A stretch of 61,427 nt of DNA from IMG/VR virus record IMGVR_UViG_3300035670_000214, positions 1 through 61,427 of that record; one strand, given 5' to 3'. Positions 53,614 through 61,123 of this stretch are shown here, piece by piece. This DNA is from a virus. Positions within the stretch are counted from its first letter, which is position 1; every line of letters begins with the position of its first letter. The notes under the pieces were generated by a model that was given only the letters and a program-made list of their open reading frames with translations, was not told the origin of the DNA and did not search any database. Made by a program: the position numbers and the translations under genes.

Positions 53614-53839
53614 AGCTACTCCAGAACTCCTCACTCATCTTTATCCTGACGAACTCCAGCTCGAAGAGGGGAATGAATAGGCTACCTTTAAAAGCTGATG
53701 CCTCGTTACTCTCCAATTCCTCCACGTCAGCGCCAGCGTAGCCGATGAGAAGGCGGTCCCAGGGTAGCCAGAATCTGAGGCTAATCTGAAGTCCGCCATT
53801 GATACGTCTACTAATCCAAATGAATTTCAGAAGGTCCAT
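53606..53839 (-). CDS. First gene of the main leftward operon, unknown
   Basis: 77 residues, alpha/beta with two aromatic, fairly hydrophobic stretches. AAGGAT precedes the ATG. Overlaps the Fis-type regulator by 8 bases. Unrecognised; early expression is inferred from the promoter 60 bases upstream. Confidence 0.6.
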   Translation of the reverse strand: MDLLKFIWISRRINGGLQISLRFWLPWDRLLIGYAGADVEELESNEASAFKGSLFIPLFELEFVRIKMSEEFWSSYD

Positions 53840-53898
53840 GCTAATATATCCTTTAGTGTAGGTTAATGGTCCGGTGGCTTAGCTTACGGACCTATACT

Positions 53899-53927
53899 AT
53901 AGTATCCTATAGCTTAGTCCGCGTCAA
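53899..53927 (-). promoter_or_regulatory. Strong leftward sigma70-like promoter
   Basis: On the minus strand TTGACG (53927-53922), exactly 17 bases, TACTAT (53904-53899). It reads into the long leftward operon ending near 37.4 kb. It lies just after the stop of the regulator gene at 53934. Confidence 0.8.
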
Positions 53928-53933
53928 TCCGCA

Positions 53934-54707
53934 CTAGTGCGTCCGGGACGAAGTCATTCTTACATAGTCCTCCACTAGGTGGTCTGGGTATAGATACTCC
54001 TGGCCATAGCGTTCGCTAGGCGTAGTCTTTCGTTCTATACCTTTAGTCTTAGCTAACTTACCAAGCTCCCTGGATAGCTGCTGAGGAGTCTTAACCTTCA
54101 ACTCTGGGTATATGTTCTGCCAACCTATCACGGTCTTCCAGCTATCTAGTTCTTGCAGGCGTATGCGTGCGTCAACGTAGGCATCTTCGAGTACCCTGTA
54201 CCGTCGCACCGCCTGAGCTGCAGTATTCATGGCCGTAGCCTCACGCTTACTGCCTATCCAAGCCTTGGTACGCTCGGCCTCATTCAGCTTGCTTATCAGT
54301 AGGTGTACGTAATCGGCTAGCTTACTAGCATTGGCTCTCAGGTCTTGGTTCTCTAGGTCCAACTGACTCGCTCTAGCAGACTCGGTCCATAACTGACGAT
54401 TGATAGCCCAAGCCTCTGGGGTATTAACCAACTTTACAACCGCCTCTACTGTTTCTTTAGGCAAGAAGTGTGATGGTCTACCAGTTATTGGAATAACCTT
54501 TTTATTACGGAGAGTTGTCCTGGTTTCTTGAGTAATACGCATAAAACTAAGACTGTAACTTTTAATCAAGTGATGGATGGTTGAACTATCTACATTCAGT
54601 AGTCGCGCAATTTCAGATAAGAACATACCATCCTGTCCGTTAATCCGTAGTATGATTGCCCGCTTACCGTTATCCAGTTCCTTGTACTTTACGTTTACTG
54701 CTGACAT
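53934..54707 (-). CDS. Helix-turn-helix DNA-binding protein
   Basis: 257 residues from ATG 54707, chosen for AATAAGGAGC upstream; a longer in-frame start has no ribosome site and overlaps the zinc-ribbon gene. An HTH is at about residues 27-50 (FLSEIARLLNVDSSTIHHLI). The middle is a long coiled coil (about 115-215). The layout resembles phage antirepressor or regulator proteins without identifying one. Located immediately before the strong leftward promoter. Confidence 0.65.
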   Translation of the reverse strand: MSAVNVKYKELDNGKRAIILRINGQDGMFLSEIARLLNVDSSTIHHLIKSYSLSFMRITQETRTTLRNKKVIPITGRPSHFLPKETVEAVVKLVNTPEAWAINRQLWTESARASQLDLENQDLRANASKLADYVHLLISKLNEAERTKAWIGSKREATAMNTAAQAVRRYRVLEDAYVDARIRLQELDSWKTVIGWQNIYPELKVKTPQQLSRELGKLAKTKGIERKTTPSERYGQEYLYPDHLVEDYVRMTSSRTH

Positions 54708-54777
54708 TGTTTGCTCCTTATTGTTAATAGCCGTCTTTATAGACCTTCGGTCGCCAAAGAGATGTTCATCATCTTGT

Positions 54778-54975
54778 TCAGTACCCATCTTTATACCAAT
54801 TACCACCCTTGAGTTGGAAGCTACCTAAGCTAATCAATCTATGCCATTCTGGCGCAGTACACTTAGGACACTCTTTAACCTTAGCCTGGTACTCATCTCC
54901 TTCCTTCATGCTCTGTATCAATTCTAGCTCATGGCCACAAGTCTTACATTTATACCTATAAATAGGCACCCTCAT
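54778..54975 (-). CDS. FmdB-type zinc-ribbon protein
   Basis: 65 residues: PIYRYKCKTCGHELEL, KECPKC and a tail GSFQLKGGNWYKDGY. This is the small regulatory zinc-ribbon family named after FmdB, found in bacteria and phages. Likely a transcription cofactor or protein-interaction module. ATGA overlap with the gene upstream. Confidence 0.8.
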   Translation of the reverse strand: MRVPIYRYKCKTCGHELELIQSMKEGDEYQAKVKECPKCTAPEWHRLISLGSFQLKGGNWYKDGY

Positions 54976-55121
54976 TCTCCTTCTTTTTTTTCGTTTGATA
55001 ACTTAAATGGATTGGGTTTTCCTGCTTGTTCAGCTAGTAGATTTGTTAAACTAGCTAATACTATTTTAATATCATTTAATTGGTCTGCAATTTCTTTTAA
55101 ATTGCTGGCTTCTTTTCTCAT
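54972..55121 (-). CDS. 49-residue coiled-coil protein
   Basis: Begins MRKEASNLKEIADQLNDIK, with a helical heptad pattern to about residue 32 and a Lys/Glu tail. AT-rich codons unlike neighbours. Ends in ATGA overlap with the FmdB gene. Unrecognised. Confidence 0.6.
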   Translation of the reverse strand: MRKEASNLKEIADQLNDIKIVLASLTNLLAEQAGKPNPFKLSNEKKEGE

Positions 55122-55402
55122 GTATTATCCTCATCTTCCCAGACCATATTTTCTGGGTCGTCAGAACTAGAGAACTGTATTGAGAGTAGGTCCATAGAGT
55201 TTAACGGACTCTCGAAACGAACCACGTGGCCTTTTGGTTCAGTCACATCCATCTCCGGTTCTTCCTCGCCCATCACCTCGTCGAAGCAGGCCTCGCAGGT
55301 GCCGCTGATGAACAACTCCTTGTAGCCGAGGTCAGTGAAGACATTCTCCTCGCTGTAGGGATGCTTACAGCGCCAGCAGTTACCTCGTGGTAGATTGTAC
55401 AT
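55118..55402 (-). CDS. Zinc-binding acidic protein
   Basis: 94 residues from ATG 55402 (AGGAGT upstream). Two knuckles, NCWRCKH and TCEACFD, form a zinc site in the first 40 residues; the rest is acidic. Overlaps the 29-residue peptide stop (TGATG). Confidence 0.65.
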   Translation of the reverse strand: MYNLPRGNCWRCKHPYSEENVFTDLGYKELFISGTCEACFDEVMGEEEPEMDVTEPKGHVVRFESPLNSMDLLSIQFSSSDDPENMVWEDEDNT

Positions 55403-55491
55403 CACAGACTCCTGATGAGTATTATTAGTACTACTACGCTAACCAGTACACCAAAGCTAAGGGAGAACAACAGGTAGGCTAGTGAAATCAT
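55402..55491 (-). CDS. 29-residue membrane peptide
   Basis: MISLAYLLFSLSFGVLVSVV, then VLIILIRSL: almost entirely one membrane helix. ATGA overlap upstream and TGATG overlap downstream, so it can only be made by coupled translation. Third peptide of exactly 90 bases in the leftward block. Confidence 0.65.
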   Translation of the reverse strand: MISLAYLLFSLSFGVLVSVVVLIILIRSL

Positions 55492-55649
55492 ACGTATACC
55501 TCGTACTGTAGGGTACTGAACGAACTGTCGCATACAGCCATAGGCCAATCTTCGAGCAGCTCTTCCAGGCTATCGTATTCTATACTATCGACAGCTTCAT
55601 TGTCCAAGTTAATCAGGTGGCAGTAGAAAACTACTCGGTAGCTATTCAT
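55488..55649 (-). CDS. 53-residue hypothetical protein
   Basis: Begins MNSYRVVFYCHLINLDNEAV; alpha/beta, acidic (EYDSLEELLEDWPMAVCD). Its ATG shares a base with the upstream TAA. Unrecognised. Confidence 0.6.
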   Translation of the reverse strand: MNSYRVVFYCHLINLDNEAVDSIEYDSLEELLEDWPMAVCDSSFSTLQYEVYV

Positions 55650-55837
55650 TATCCAACCCTCCTCGTAAGTTTAAGCTGTTCACGTTGCTTAGCTAGGAAT
55701 CCGTTAACAGCGTTGAGTGCCTCACGTTCAGTAGCGAAAGATTTCTGGCGCATACCGTACTTATCATGCCAGAGAAGTACAAGCACTACGTCATTCTGAC
55801 GCACGACCTCTGCCGACCAACCTATTAAGCTTACCAT
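55649..55837 (-). CDS. First gene of the upper leftward unit, unknown
   Basis: 62 residues from ATG 55837 with CAGGAGAC upstream; a longer frame to 55873 is rejected. Begins MVSLIGWSAEVVRQNDVVLV and has a basic helical C-terminus (REALNAVNGFLAKQREQLKL). Unrecognised. Confidence 0.6.
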   Translation of the reverse strand: MVSLIGWSAEVVRQNDVVLVLLWHDKYGMRQKSFATEREALNAVNGFLAKQREQLKLTRRVG

Positions 55838-55959
55838 CACTTGTCTCCTGTATATCATTGGTGCCGTAGGCATACTATCGTCAGACTAGCGAAAAACTTG
55901 AGGGCTGTTTTGGGAATCCGCTTCGCGTCCAATCCTCTTTCAGAGTCCTCGAAGGTAAC

Positions 55960-55968
55960 TGATTTGCG
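55960..55968. repeat. Target-site duplication, left copy
   Basis: TGATTTGCG directly abutting the left inverted repeat; identical to 57418-57426. Confidence 0.9.
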
Positions 55969-56114
55969 TCAGCTGGGGTAGTTCGTCGGGGGAGACCCCC
56001 TAGTAAACGCCCGTTTTTTCTATATTTTTTAACCAAAACTTAACTCTTTTCTCGAAATTCTAAAGAAACGGTTCGAACTTCCGATCTTCGCCTTGATTGG
56101 TCGGAGGGTTCTGG

Positions 56115-57026
56115 ATGCGAGATAGGCGGGGACAGGAAAGAAGGGTCTGCCCTAATGAAAGGTGTAAGAACCATTCTGTCCCTAGTTTTGACTTCACAAA
56201 AGATGGCTTTTACCTTCGAAAGACGGGAAAAAAGGACCGAGTGCAAAGGTATAGGTGTAAGTCCTGCGGTAAAAGATTTCACGGGACATACGGGAGGCTC
56301 ACCTATAGGCAGCGAAAGCCCGAGATAAATAAGCCCTTCGTTGAAGTATACCTATCTGGTGTAAGCCTAAGACGGACGGCACACATCCTAAAGGTAAACA
56401 GAAAGACCTTAGCAAGGCGAATACTAACCCAAGGGGCTATGGCCAGAAAAAGCCACGAAGATAGACTCTTAAAATCCGACGACTTTAAAGGACGGAACTA
56501 TTCCTTCGACGATATGATTACAAAGGTCGGTAGCAAATACTTTCCCGTATCGTTATCAATAGCGGTAAATGAGGATACAGGCAAAATCGTAGACATCAAA
56601 GTTTCAAGAATCAATGCCTACGGTTATCCCGCCAGAAATTCTTCCAAGGTCCCTGGCCTTACCAAAGTCCCAACCGACCTACACAACCAGGAAATGATAA
56701 ATGTGCTTTCCGCCATTAAAATTGCCTCTAAAGGCACAAAATTCTTTCTTCATACGGATAAAGCCAACAACATAGTATCGACAGGACGAATCGCCCTTGG
56801 CAAAAATTTTGTTCATAAACCTGTGAAGGCCCCTAAGAAGGGCGAACAAAGAGCGGGTTTTTCCGCTATGTTCTGGCTGAATCATGTTTGTGCTAGGATA
56901 AGGGCCGACTTAGCAAGGATGGGAAGGTCCAGTTGGTGCTTTAGCCGATCGATGGATTCCCTACAATCGCACCTTGATATGTTCATGGAGTTCTTCAATA
57001 ATAGACAGTATAGAATAGCCTCTTGA
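56115..57026 (+). CDS. tnp: IS1-like transposase
   Basis: 303 residues in a single frame from ATG 56115 (GGAGGG 6 bases upstream). Zinc ribbon at the N-terminus (VCPNERCKN and YRCKSCGKRF), helix-turn-helix (SLRRTAHILKVNRKTLARRI), then the DDE region: FDDM (first Asp), FFLHTDKAN (second Asp) and the C-terminal NHVCARIRADLARM...SWCFSR block typical of IS1 and IS1595-type enzymes. All parts seem intact, with no frameshift of the kind IS1 itself uses. It catalyses movement of the surrounding element. Confidence 0.88.
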   Translation: MRDRRGQERRVCPNERCKNHSVPSFDFTKDGFYLRKTGKKDRVQRYRCKSCGKRFHGTYGRLTYRQRKPEINKPFVEVYLSGVSLRRTAHILKVNRKTLARRILTQGAMARKSHEDRLLKSDDFKGRNYSFDDMITKVGSKYFPVSLSIAVNEDTGKIVDIKVSRINAYGYPARNSSKVPGLTKVPTDLHNQEMINVLSAIKIASKGTKFFLHTDKANNIVSTGRIALGKNFVHKPVKAPKKGEQRAGFSAMFWLNHVCARIRADLARMGRSSWCFSRSMDSLQSHLDMFMEFFNNRQYRIAS

Positions 57027-57051
57027 TTGCGGTTGTGTTTGTTTTTATGAA

Positions 57052-57067
57052 GTCTTATTAATAAGAC
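57052..57067. terminator. Palindrome between convergent IS genes
   Basis: Perfect 16-base palindrome GTCTTATTAATAAGAC at the junction of the two convergent genes, with T runs on the left side. Likely a bidirectional terminator. Confidence 0.6.
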
Positions 57068-57294
57068 ATTAGGTCTTTCCAATCATTTCGACGTTTTTCA
57101 TCTGCCCATATAAATACACTCTGGTCGTATTCCTTAGGGCAGCCATGCGGTTTTGTTACGGCACCACGGAGGTCTTTTGTAGCAAAAGGAATCCACTGGT
57201 CAAGGATTTTGCCGCAGCGCTCGCAAGGGTCTGGGGTCAGATCAAGGTCATATTTTGCTGCCCATTTTTTGACTGGAACATTCGGATAAATCAT
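57058..57294 (-). CDS. IS passenger gene, Cys-containing protein
   Basis: 78 residues inside the insertion sequence, convergent with the transposase. PCERCGKIL and a later GCPKEYDQ suggest a metal site; other features are DQWIPFATKDLRGAV and a basic/aromatic end ADEKRRNDWKDLMSY. No family recognised. Many IS1/IS1595-type elements carry passengers; this one could serve regulation, maintenance or nothing. Confidence 0.6.
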   Translation of the reverse strand: MIYPNVPVKKWAAKYDLDLTPDPCERCGKILDQWIPFATKDLRGAVTKPHGCPKEYDQSVFIWADEKRRNDWKDLMSY

Positions 57295-57417
57295 AAATAT
57301 AAAATCCTCTGATGGTTTATTCTACTGCTTATCGGAAAAATTAAGAATAAACTTTTTAAAAGTTCAACCTGGAAGAAAAAGTCCTTATAGAAAACCCCCG
57401 TTGTCTACCCCAGCTGA

Positions 57418-57426
57418 TGATTTGCG
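57418..57426. repeat. Target-site duplication, right copy
   Basis: TGATTTGCG directly abutting the right inverted repeat; identical to 55960-55968. Confidence 0.9.
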
Positions 57427-57695
57427 ATTTCCCTTCTCTTACCCTTACCGCCTGTAAGAATTAGTCGAAAGACAAATGCATAGACCGTGCCAATTTGACG
57501 CGGTTGCGTCTGGCTAAAGGTTAAAAATATCCTAGCCCATCTATCGGCAGAAGTGAAATAAAACTTAAGTTTGAAGTATAATGTACGGATATTATTAATC
57601 ATTTATTGACCTGTAAAATTACTTTGAATTTTCTGACCCCAGTTGTCGATGAGTTCATTGTGGTCAGTGAGATAAACAACAACGGGGTAATTACA
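57427..57695 (+). promoter_or_regulatory. Leader of rightward small-gene island
   Basis: AT-rich gap between the IS and the first island gene. A TATAAT at 57577-57582 with TGAAAT 17 bases upstream is the best promoter candidate; a TTGACC at about 57606 is another. No gene seen. Confidence 0.4.
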
Positions 57696-57968
57696 ATGGA
57701 AAACTATAATGGATATCAGAATAGGGAGACATATGATGTGGTGCTGTGGTGTCAGAATGACGAGGGTCTCTATCATATGTTTAGGGACCAAGACGCCCAG
57801 ACCATTAAAATTCAGTTTCAGGAGTGGGCGGATCAGTCAGTGACTGAACCCATGGAGCTCACCGAGGAGCTACGCTCGGTGCTCCGCGATATCGGCTCTC
57901 TCTGGCGGGTCAATTGGTACGAGGTCTCCGACGCGTTAACAGACGAAACAGAGGAGGAATCGGTATGA
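57696..57968 (+). CDS. Small NYNGYQNRETYDVVLW protein
   Basis: 90 residues from ATG 57696; a TTG-started longer frame is rejected. The start NYNGYQNRETYDVVLWCQND resembles small phage and plasmid proteins that begin N-x-NG-x-x-N-x-ET-x-x-V-x-LW-x-x-NDE. Acidic, likely helical. It contains one of the rare GATC sites (57831). The stop overlaps the next ATG (ATGA). Confidence 0.6.
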   Translation: MENYNGYQNRETYDVVLWCQNDEGLYHMFRDQDAQTIKIQFQEWADQSVTEPMELTEELRSVLRDIGSLWRVNWYEVSDALTDETEEESV

Positions 57969-58315
57969 ATAGGAAACAGATGAAAGAGCTAGGAAAAGCG
58001 ATGAACGAATTGGAACGATACCGTGCACCCGCCGTCCGGTTTGTTGTGAAGCGCGGTAAGACCGTTGGACAACCGGAGCACCGCTGGGTCGTTTGGGATA
58101 CCCGGTTCCAGGAATGGATGATAGCTGGGGAGAACTATAGGGTGATAAAAAACACGGCAGACGGTTGGAACGTGGAAGAGATAAAGAGACCTCAATTGGT
58201 TTTGGTGGTTTCCAATTCTTACGATTGGTATCAATTGACGGTCAGGAAATTAAGTCGTGTTTTACCTAGGCAGAATGATAGGAAAAATCAGGTGCATTTA
58301 AGTTTGGTCCGGTGA
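57965..58315 (+). CDS. Small basic island protein
   Basis: 116 residues from ATG 57965 (GAGGAGG upstream), basic, with several Trp and Val-rich strands (VVKRGKTVGQPEHRWVVWDT, PQLVLVVSNSYDWYQLTV). Function unknown; could be a host-interacting protein. Confidence 0.6.
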   Translation: MNRKQMKELGKAMNELERYRAPAVRFVVKRGKTVGQPEHRWVVWDTRFQEWMIAGENYRVIKNTADGWNVEEIKRPQLVLVVSNSYDWYQLTVRKLSRVLPRQNDRKNQVHLSLVR

Positions 58316-58375
58316 TTCCCGAAAAGTCTTATATCAGGTCGGTGATGGCACCGGCCAAGAACAAGGAGACCTAAG

Positions 58376-58564
58376 ATGTTTCAGCACAACGATATCATCA
58401 GTGGAGACCAAGAATTCCTTAAAGAATGGCTAGGACTAGAAAAAGGCGCGGCCAGCTGTTTCTCTGACGGCTTTCTGTTCATCGTGCAGCGTCAGAACGG
58501 TCACTGGGTGACCCTTAAGGCCTTCGACCTCAAAATTGAAACCGATATCCTAGGAGGGAAATAA
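58376..58564 (+). CDS. Small island protein
   Basis: 62 residues with a strong AAGGAG site. Starts MFQHNDIISGDQEFLKEWLG; alpha/beta. Ends one base before the next gene. Unrecognised. Confidence 0.6.
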   Translation: MFQHNDIISGDQEFLKEWLGLEKGAASCFSDGFLFIVQRQNGHWVTLKAFDLKIETDILGGK

Positions 58565-58565
58565 G

Positions 58566-58886
58566 ATGAGTATTCAGATTATTACCTGGTATGATACCGT
58601 CAGTCCCGAGTCAGCGGAGCAGGGTGAGTATGAGAGTACCGGAAACGACGAGCGGGTCTATCGGTTTGATCCGGTTGAATTGGCTGAGGCTGTCGCTGAG
58701 TTCCGGTCCATGGTTGAGCAAGGGGCTTGGGAAACGACTGATATCCGCGTGAATGAGGTCCTGTACTCTGCCGACCCGTCGCTGGACTATAGGACAGGAC
58801 ACGAGGACAGCGATTGTCTCGTGCTGCACATCGACGACCCTGAACTTCGCAAAAAGGCCCAGGCTCTCATAGACTCCTGGGACTAA
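58566..58886 (+). CDS. Small acidic island protein
   Basis: 106 residues with TAGGAGG upstream, strongly acidic (VYRFDPVELAEAVAEFRSM, RTGHEDSDCLVLHIDDPEL). Last gene before a strong terminator. Contains the other rare GATC (58668). Unrecognised; acidic small early proteins often target host enzymes, but this is inference. Confidence 0.6.
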   Translation: MSIQIITWYDTVSPESAEQGEYESTGNDERVYRFDPVELAEAVAEFRSMVEQGAWETTDIRVNEVLYSADPSLDYRTGHEDSDCLVLHIDDPELRKKAQALIDSWD

Positions 58887-58930
58887 GAGACAGCCCCCCT
58901 GAAGTCGTGTCTTAATAGACACGCCACGGC

Positions 58931-58965
58931 CCCGTTGGCAGACGCTGACGGGGTCTTTTAGTTTT
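58931..58965 (+). terminator. Terminator of the small-gene island
   Basis: CCCCGT ... ACGGGG stem around a GC-rich loop, followed by TCTTTTAGTTTT. A good intrinsic terminator 45 bases after the last island gene. Confidence 0.85.
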
Positions 58966-59729
58966 AGACCTAGCTCAATCCACCGCCCCGCCAATTTAGC
59001 GCCGCGCCCTTTCGACCGGACCATCCCATCGCCGTCGGGAACTTCCCCTCCACCACCACCACACCACGCCTCACGTGTAAGCAGCGACAAGATGGTCGCC
59101 AAGTGGGGTCAACCGACGCGCTGAAGAGAATTTCCGGGCACACACTCGGGGATAATCGGGGGCAAAAGGTCAATAATATTAGGCTGTTAGAGGAATAGAT
59201 ACGAGGGGTAATAGTAGGTGCTAAGTTACGAATATCACTAGCATTAATTAGCAGTACCAAATGTCAGCCAAAAACCCGGCCCAAAAGTACTAAGCCCCCT
59301 GCTAGCAACTGCTAGAGGGGGCGTATAGGTGCTTGCTTCGGCCTCTCCCTCGGCCTCGTCTCTCTCTACCTCCCCTCTTCGGGGTAGCTATCGAGCTCCT
59401 CGGCCTCGGGGTACTACCTATTAACTAGGTACTAGCAACCAGCCCAGTACCAGATAACGACACTAGTTGTCTCGTTCTGGTAACATCCTGCTAGATAGTA
59501 CAAGCCACTTCGTGTCAGGTGCCAATAACCTGCTAGATAGTACACAAAAGAAGGTACTTACCGGGCACTTGAAAAGTCCAGTACTCTAGATATAACAAGT
59601 TATCAGTCACAGGTCAACTACGTAGTTATAGACCAACCCATATATATTCACATAGGGTAGGGGAGTAATAAGAATGTAGCACGACCTGAAGGGTCTGTCA
59701 AGTAAAAAATTAATCAAGACACAAAAAAC
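58966..59729. other. Non-coding region with repeats, upstream of terminase genes
   Basis: No gene supported. Seen: a hairpin GCCCCCT / AGGGGGC (59294-59322); three TCGGCCTC repeats (59338, 59350, 59400); TACCTA / TAGGTA (about 59414-59431); an imperfect 35-base stem TACCAGA / TCTGGTA (about 59448-59482); a 16-base direct repeat CCTGCTAGATAGTACA (59487-59502 and 59529-59544); palindromes ATAACaaGTTAT and AACTACGTAGTT (59592-59627). Could hold a packaging site, operators or a replication origin. Confidence 0.6.
59487..59544. repeat. 16-base direct repeat pair
   Basis: CCTGCTAGATAGTACA at 59487-59502 and 59529-59544, 42 bases apart start to start, with an AGGT...ACCT stem between them. Possible protein-binding iterons ahead of the terminase operon. 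Confidence 0.75.
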
Positions 59730-59758
59730 TTGACTTGCCCCTACCGATAGGCTAATAT
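59730..59758 (+). promoter_or_regulatory. Promoter of the packaging operon
   Basis: TTGACT at 59730-59735, exactly 17 bases, TAATAT at 59753-59758, 25 bases before the first gene. It reads into the small terminase, large terminase and portal genes. Confidence 0.85.
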
Positions 59759-59783
59759 ATACTCTGGTCTGGAGGTCTACGCG

Positions 59784-60089
59784 ATGCTTAAACCATTCCA
59801 GAAGTCCCATAACACCGCCTTTAGGCTGTTCACCGTCCTGCTATACGGCTTGGAATCCAACCTACCCTACCTGGAATACCTAGGTCAAGAGGGAAGATAC
59901 CGCCGATTACGGCTTCGACCAGCCCCTTGCTCTTACTCCATGCGTATGACGGTCCACCGCATGAAGCAGCACCTGGTCTGGCTGCAGGAAATCGGTCTAA
60001 TAGACCAGCTGGAACTATCCCCAGGCCGGATAGACCTTAGCATAAAGCTACCCGACCCAGCTCCGTACACCGAGGAAGCAGAAGAATGA
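59784..60089 (+). CDS. Small putative DNA-binding protein
   Basis: 101 residues with TGGAGG upstream. Basic N-terminal half and a winged-helix-like central part (YSMRMTVHRMKQHLVWLQEI, GLIDQLELSPGRIDLSIKL); acidic tail. Right before the small terminase gene with ATGA overlap. Could regulate the operon or assist packaging; not recognised. Confidence 0.55.
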   Translation: MLKPFQKSHNTAFRLFTVLLYGLESNLPYLEYLGQEGRYRRLRLRPAPCSYSMRMTVHRMKQHLVWLQEIGLIDQLELSPGRIDLSIKLPDPAPYTEEAEE

Positions 60090-60655
60090 GCCGAGAATCC
60101 AGCAAAGGGGCCGCTAATACCCCTCAGTCCACCGAAATGAAGGATGCCGTAGAGCAAATAATCTACGTACCTACTACCCAGGAGAGAAAACTCAAGGCAA
60201 AATTCTGGTCAAAAGCCGGTGAGAACCCCCTCATGCCCATAGCAGGCTCCAATATCAGCCTAGCCAATATTAAACAACTGACCGGCAATAATCAATCCCT
60301 CGATGCAGCCTGGAAAAAGCCAGGATTCCAGAACTGGTTCATGAATGCCGATGACGGGCGAGCCAAAATGGAGTACCTATTTGACCTAGGGCTGGACGCC
60401 ATCGAGGAATTGCTCATGAGCCCAGACCCCAAAACCTCCTCCGCCAAGGTAAACGCCCTAAAGCTTCTAGCTGAATTGACGGGCAGGTACATTAAGGGCA
60501 AGCAGGGTCAAATAGGCGGACTTGGCGAAGCTATCGCCCATGCCGACAAGGCTAGCCTGGAAGCCCTCTTCGAGTCAGCCGGATTAAAAGTAGCAGTTTC
60601 AGCCTCTAAAGGCCAAGAACAAATGATAACCATAGAACCAGAAGGAGACAAGTAA
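60086..60655 (+). CDS. terS: Putative terminase small subunit
   Basis: 189 residues. Helical (MPIAGSNISLANIKQLTGNN, KMEYLFDLGLDAIEELLM, AKVNALKLLAELTGRYIKG), typical of the DNA-recognition and oligomerisation parts of small terminases, and followed two genes later by terL. It would bind the packaging site, possibly in the structured region just upstream. Call based on position and helical pattern; no diagnostic motif. Confidence 0.6.
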   Translation: MSRESSKGAANTPQSTEMKDAVEQIIYVPTTQERKLKAKFWSKAGENPLMPIAGSNISLANIKQLTGNNQSLDAAWKKPGFQNWFMNADDGRAKMEYLFDLGLDAIEELLMSPDPKTSSAKVNALKLLAELTGRYIKGKQGQIGGLGEAIAHADKASLEALFESAGLKVAVSASKGQEQMITIEPEGDK

Positions 60656-61038
60656 TGTCTAAAGCCTATTATCCACAGGAATGCAAACTATCAAATGTGA
60701 CAGTTATAGGTGCAAGCCAAACTAACACCCCAATTTCTCTAACATTTTCAGTCTCCAAAGCTGGTTCCTTGAACATCCTGGTAGCCATCCAGTGCTCTGC
60801 GGTTACAGCAGGTGCAGGGATTACTGCCAAGCTACAATCTAGCGTAACAGGCGCTGATTGGCTAGATGGAAATAGCGTATCAGTAACAGGTAATGGCTGG
60901 TTCTACATCCGCATGAACATCGAGGTCAGCGCCGACCAAGCTAAATTACCATTAGCCGACCTAGGTAGAGTAGTACTTACTACAGGTGCAGGCTCAGCAG
61001 CTACCATTGACGCAGTCTACGTGGTTCAAGCCCATTGA
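60655..61038 (+). CDS. Putative head decoration or structural protein
   Basis: 127 residues, beta-rich, Ser/Thr/Val/Gly-rich (ISLTFSVSKAGSLNILVAIQ, NGWFYIRMNIEVSADQAKLP), no charged helices. TAATG overlap with the small terminase gene. Such compact beta proteins between terminase genes may be decoration or head-fibre proteins. Not recognised. Confidence 0.5.
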   Translation: MSKAYYPQECKLSNVTVIGASQTNTPISLTFSVSKAGSLNILVAIQCSAVTAGAGITAKLQSSVTGADWLDGNSVSVTGNGWFYIRMNIEVSADQAKLPLADLGRVVLTTGAGSAATIDAVYVVQAH

Positions 61039-61123
61039 CTCTAGATGAAAAAAACCTAGTACGGATACGTAGTATCTTGGTCGAAGACCTCGTAGTGTCC
61101 CACTTCTTAACTTAGGCTGTGCA

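Larger units (their letters stand above)
55969..57417. mobile_element. IS1-like insertion sequence with 9-bp target duplication
   Basis: 1,449 bases. Left end TCAGCTGGGGTAG (55969-55981) is inverted at the right end as CTACCCCAGCTGA (57405-57417), with further matching CGGGGG inside. TGATTTGCG flanks both sides (55960-55968 and 57418-57426), a perfect 9-base target duplication as made by IS1-family elements. It holds a transposase gene and a convergent small gene. The perfect duplication indicates recent insertion into the gap upstream of the leftward unit. GATC occurs three times inside. Confidence 0.92.

Noticed and set aside
58611-59102. Leftward open frame of 163 codons across the island terminator
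   Set aside because: It overlaps an intact, well-signalled rightward gene and runs through the terminator hairpin; composition is not protein-like.
58966-59729. CRISPR-like array from the CCTGCTAGATAGTACA repeats
   Set aside because: Only two copies, unequal surroundings, no array structure.
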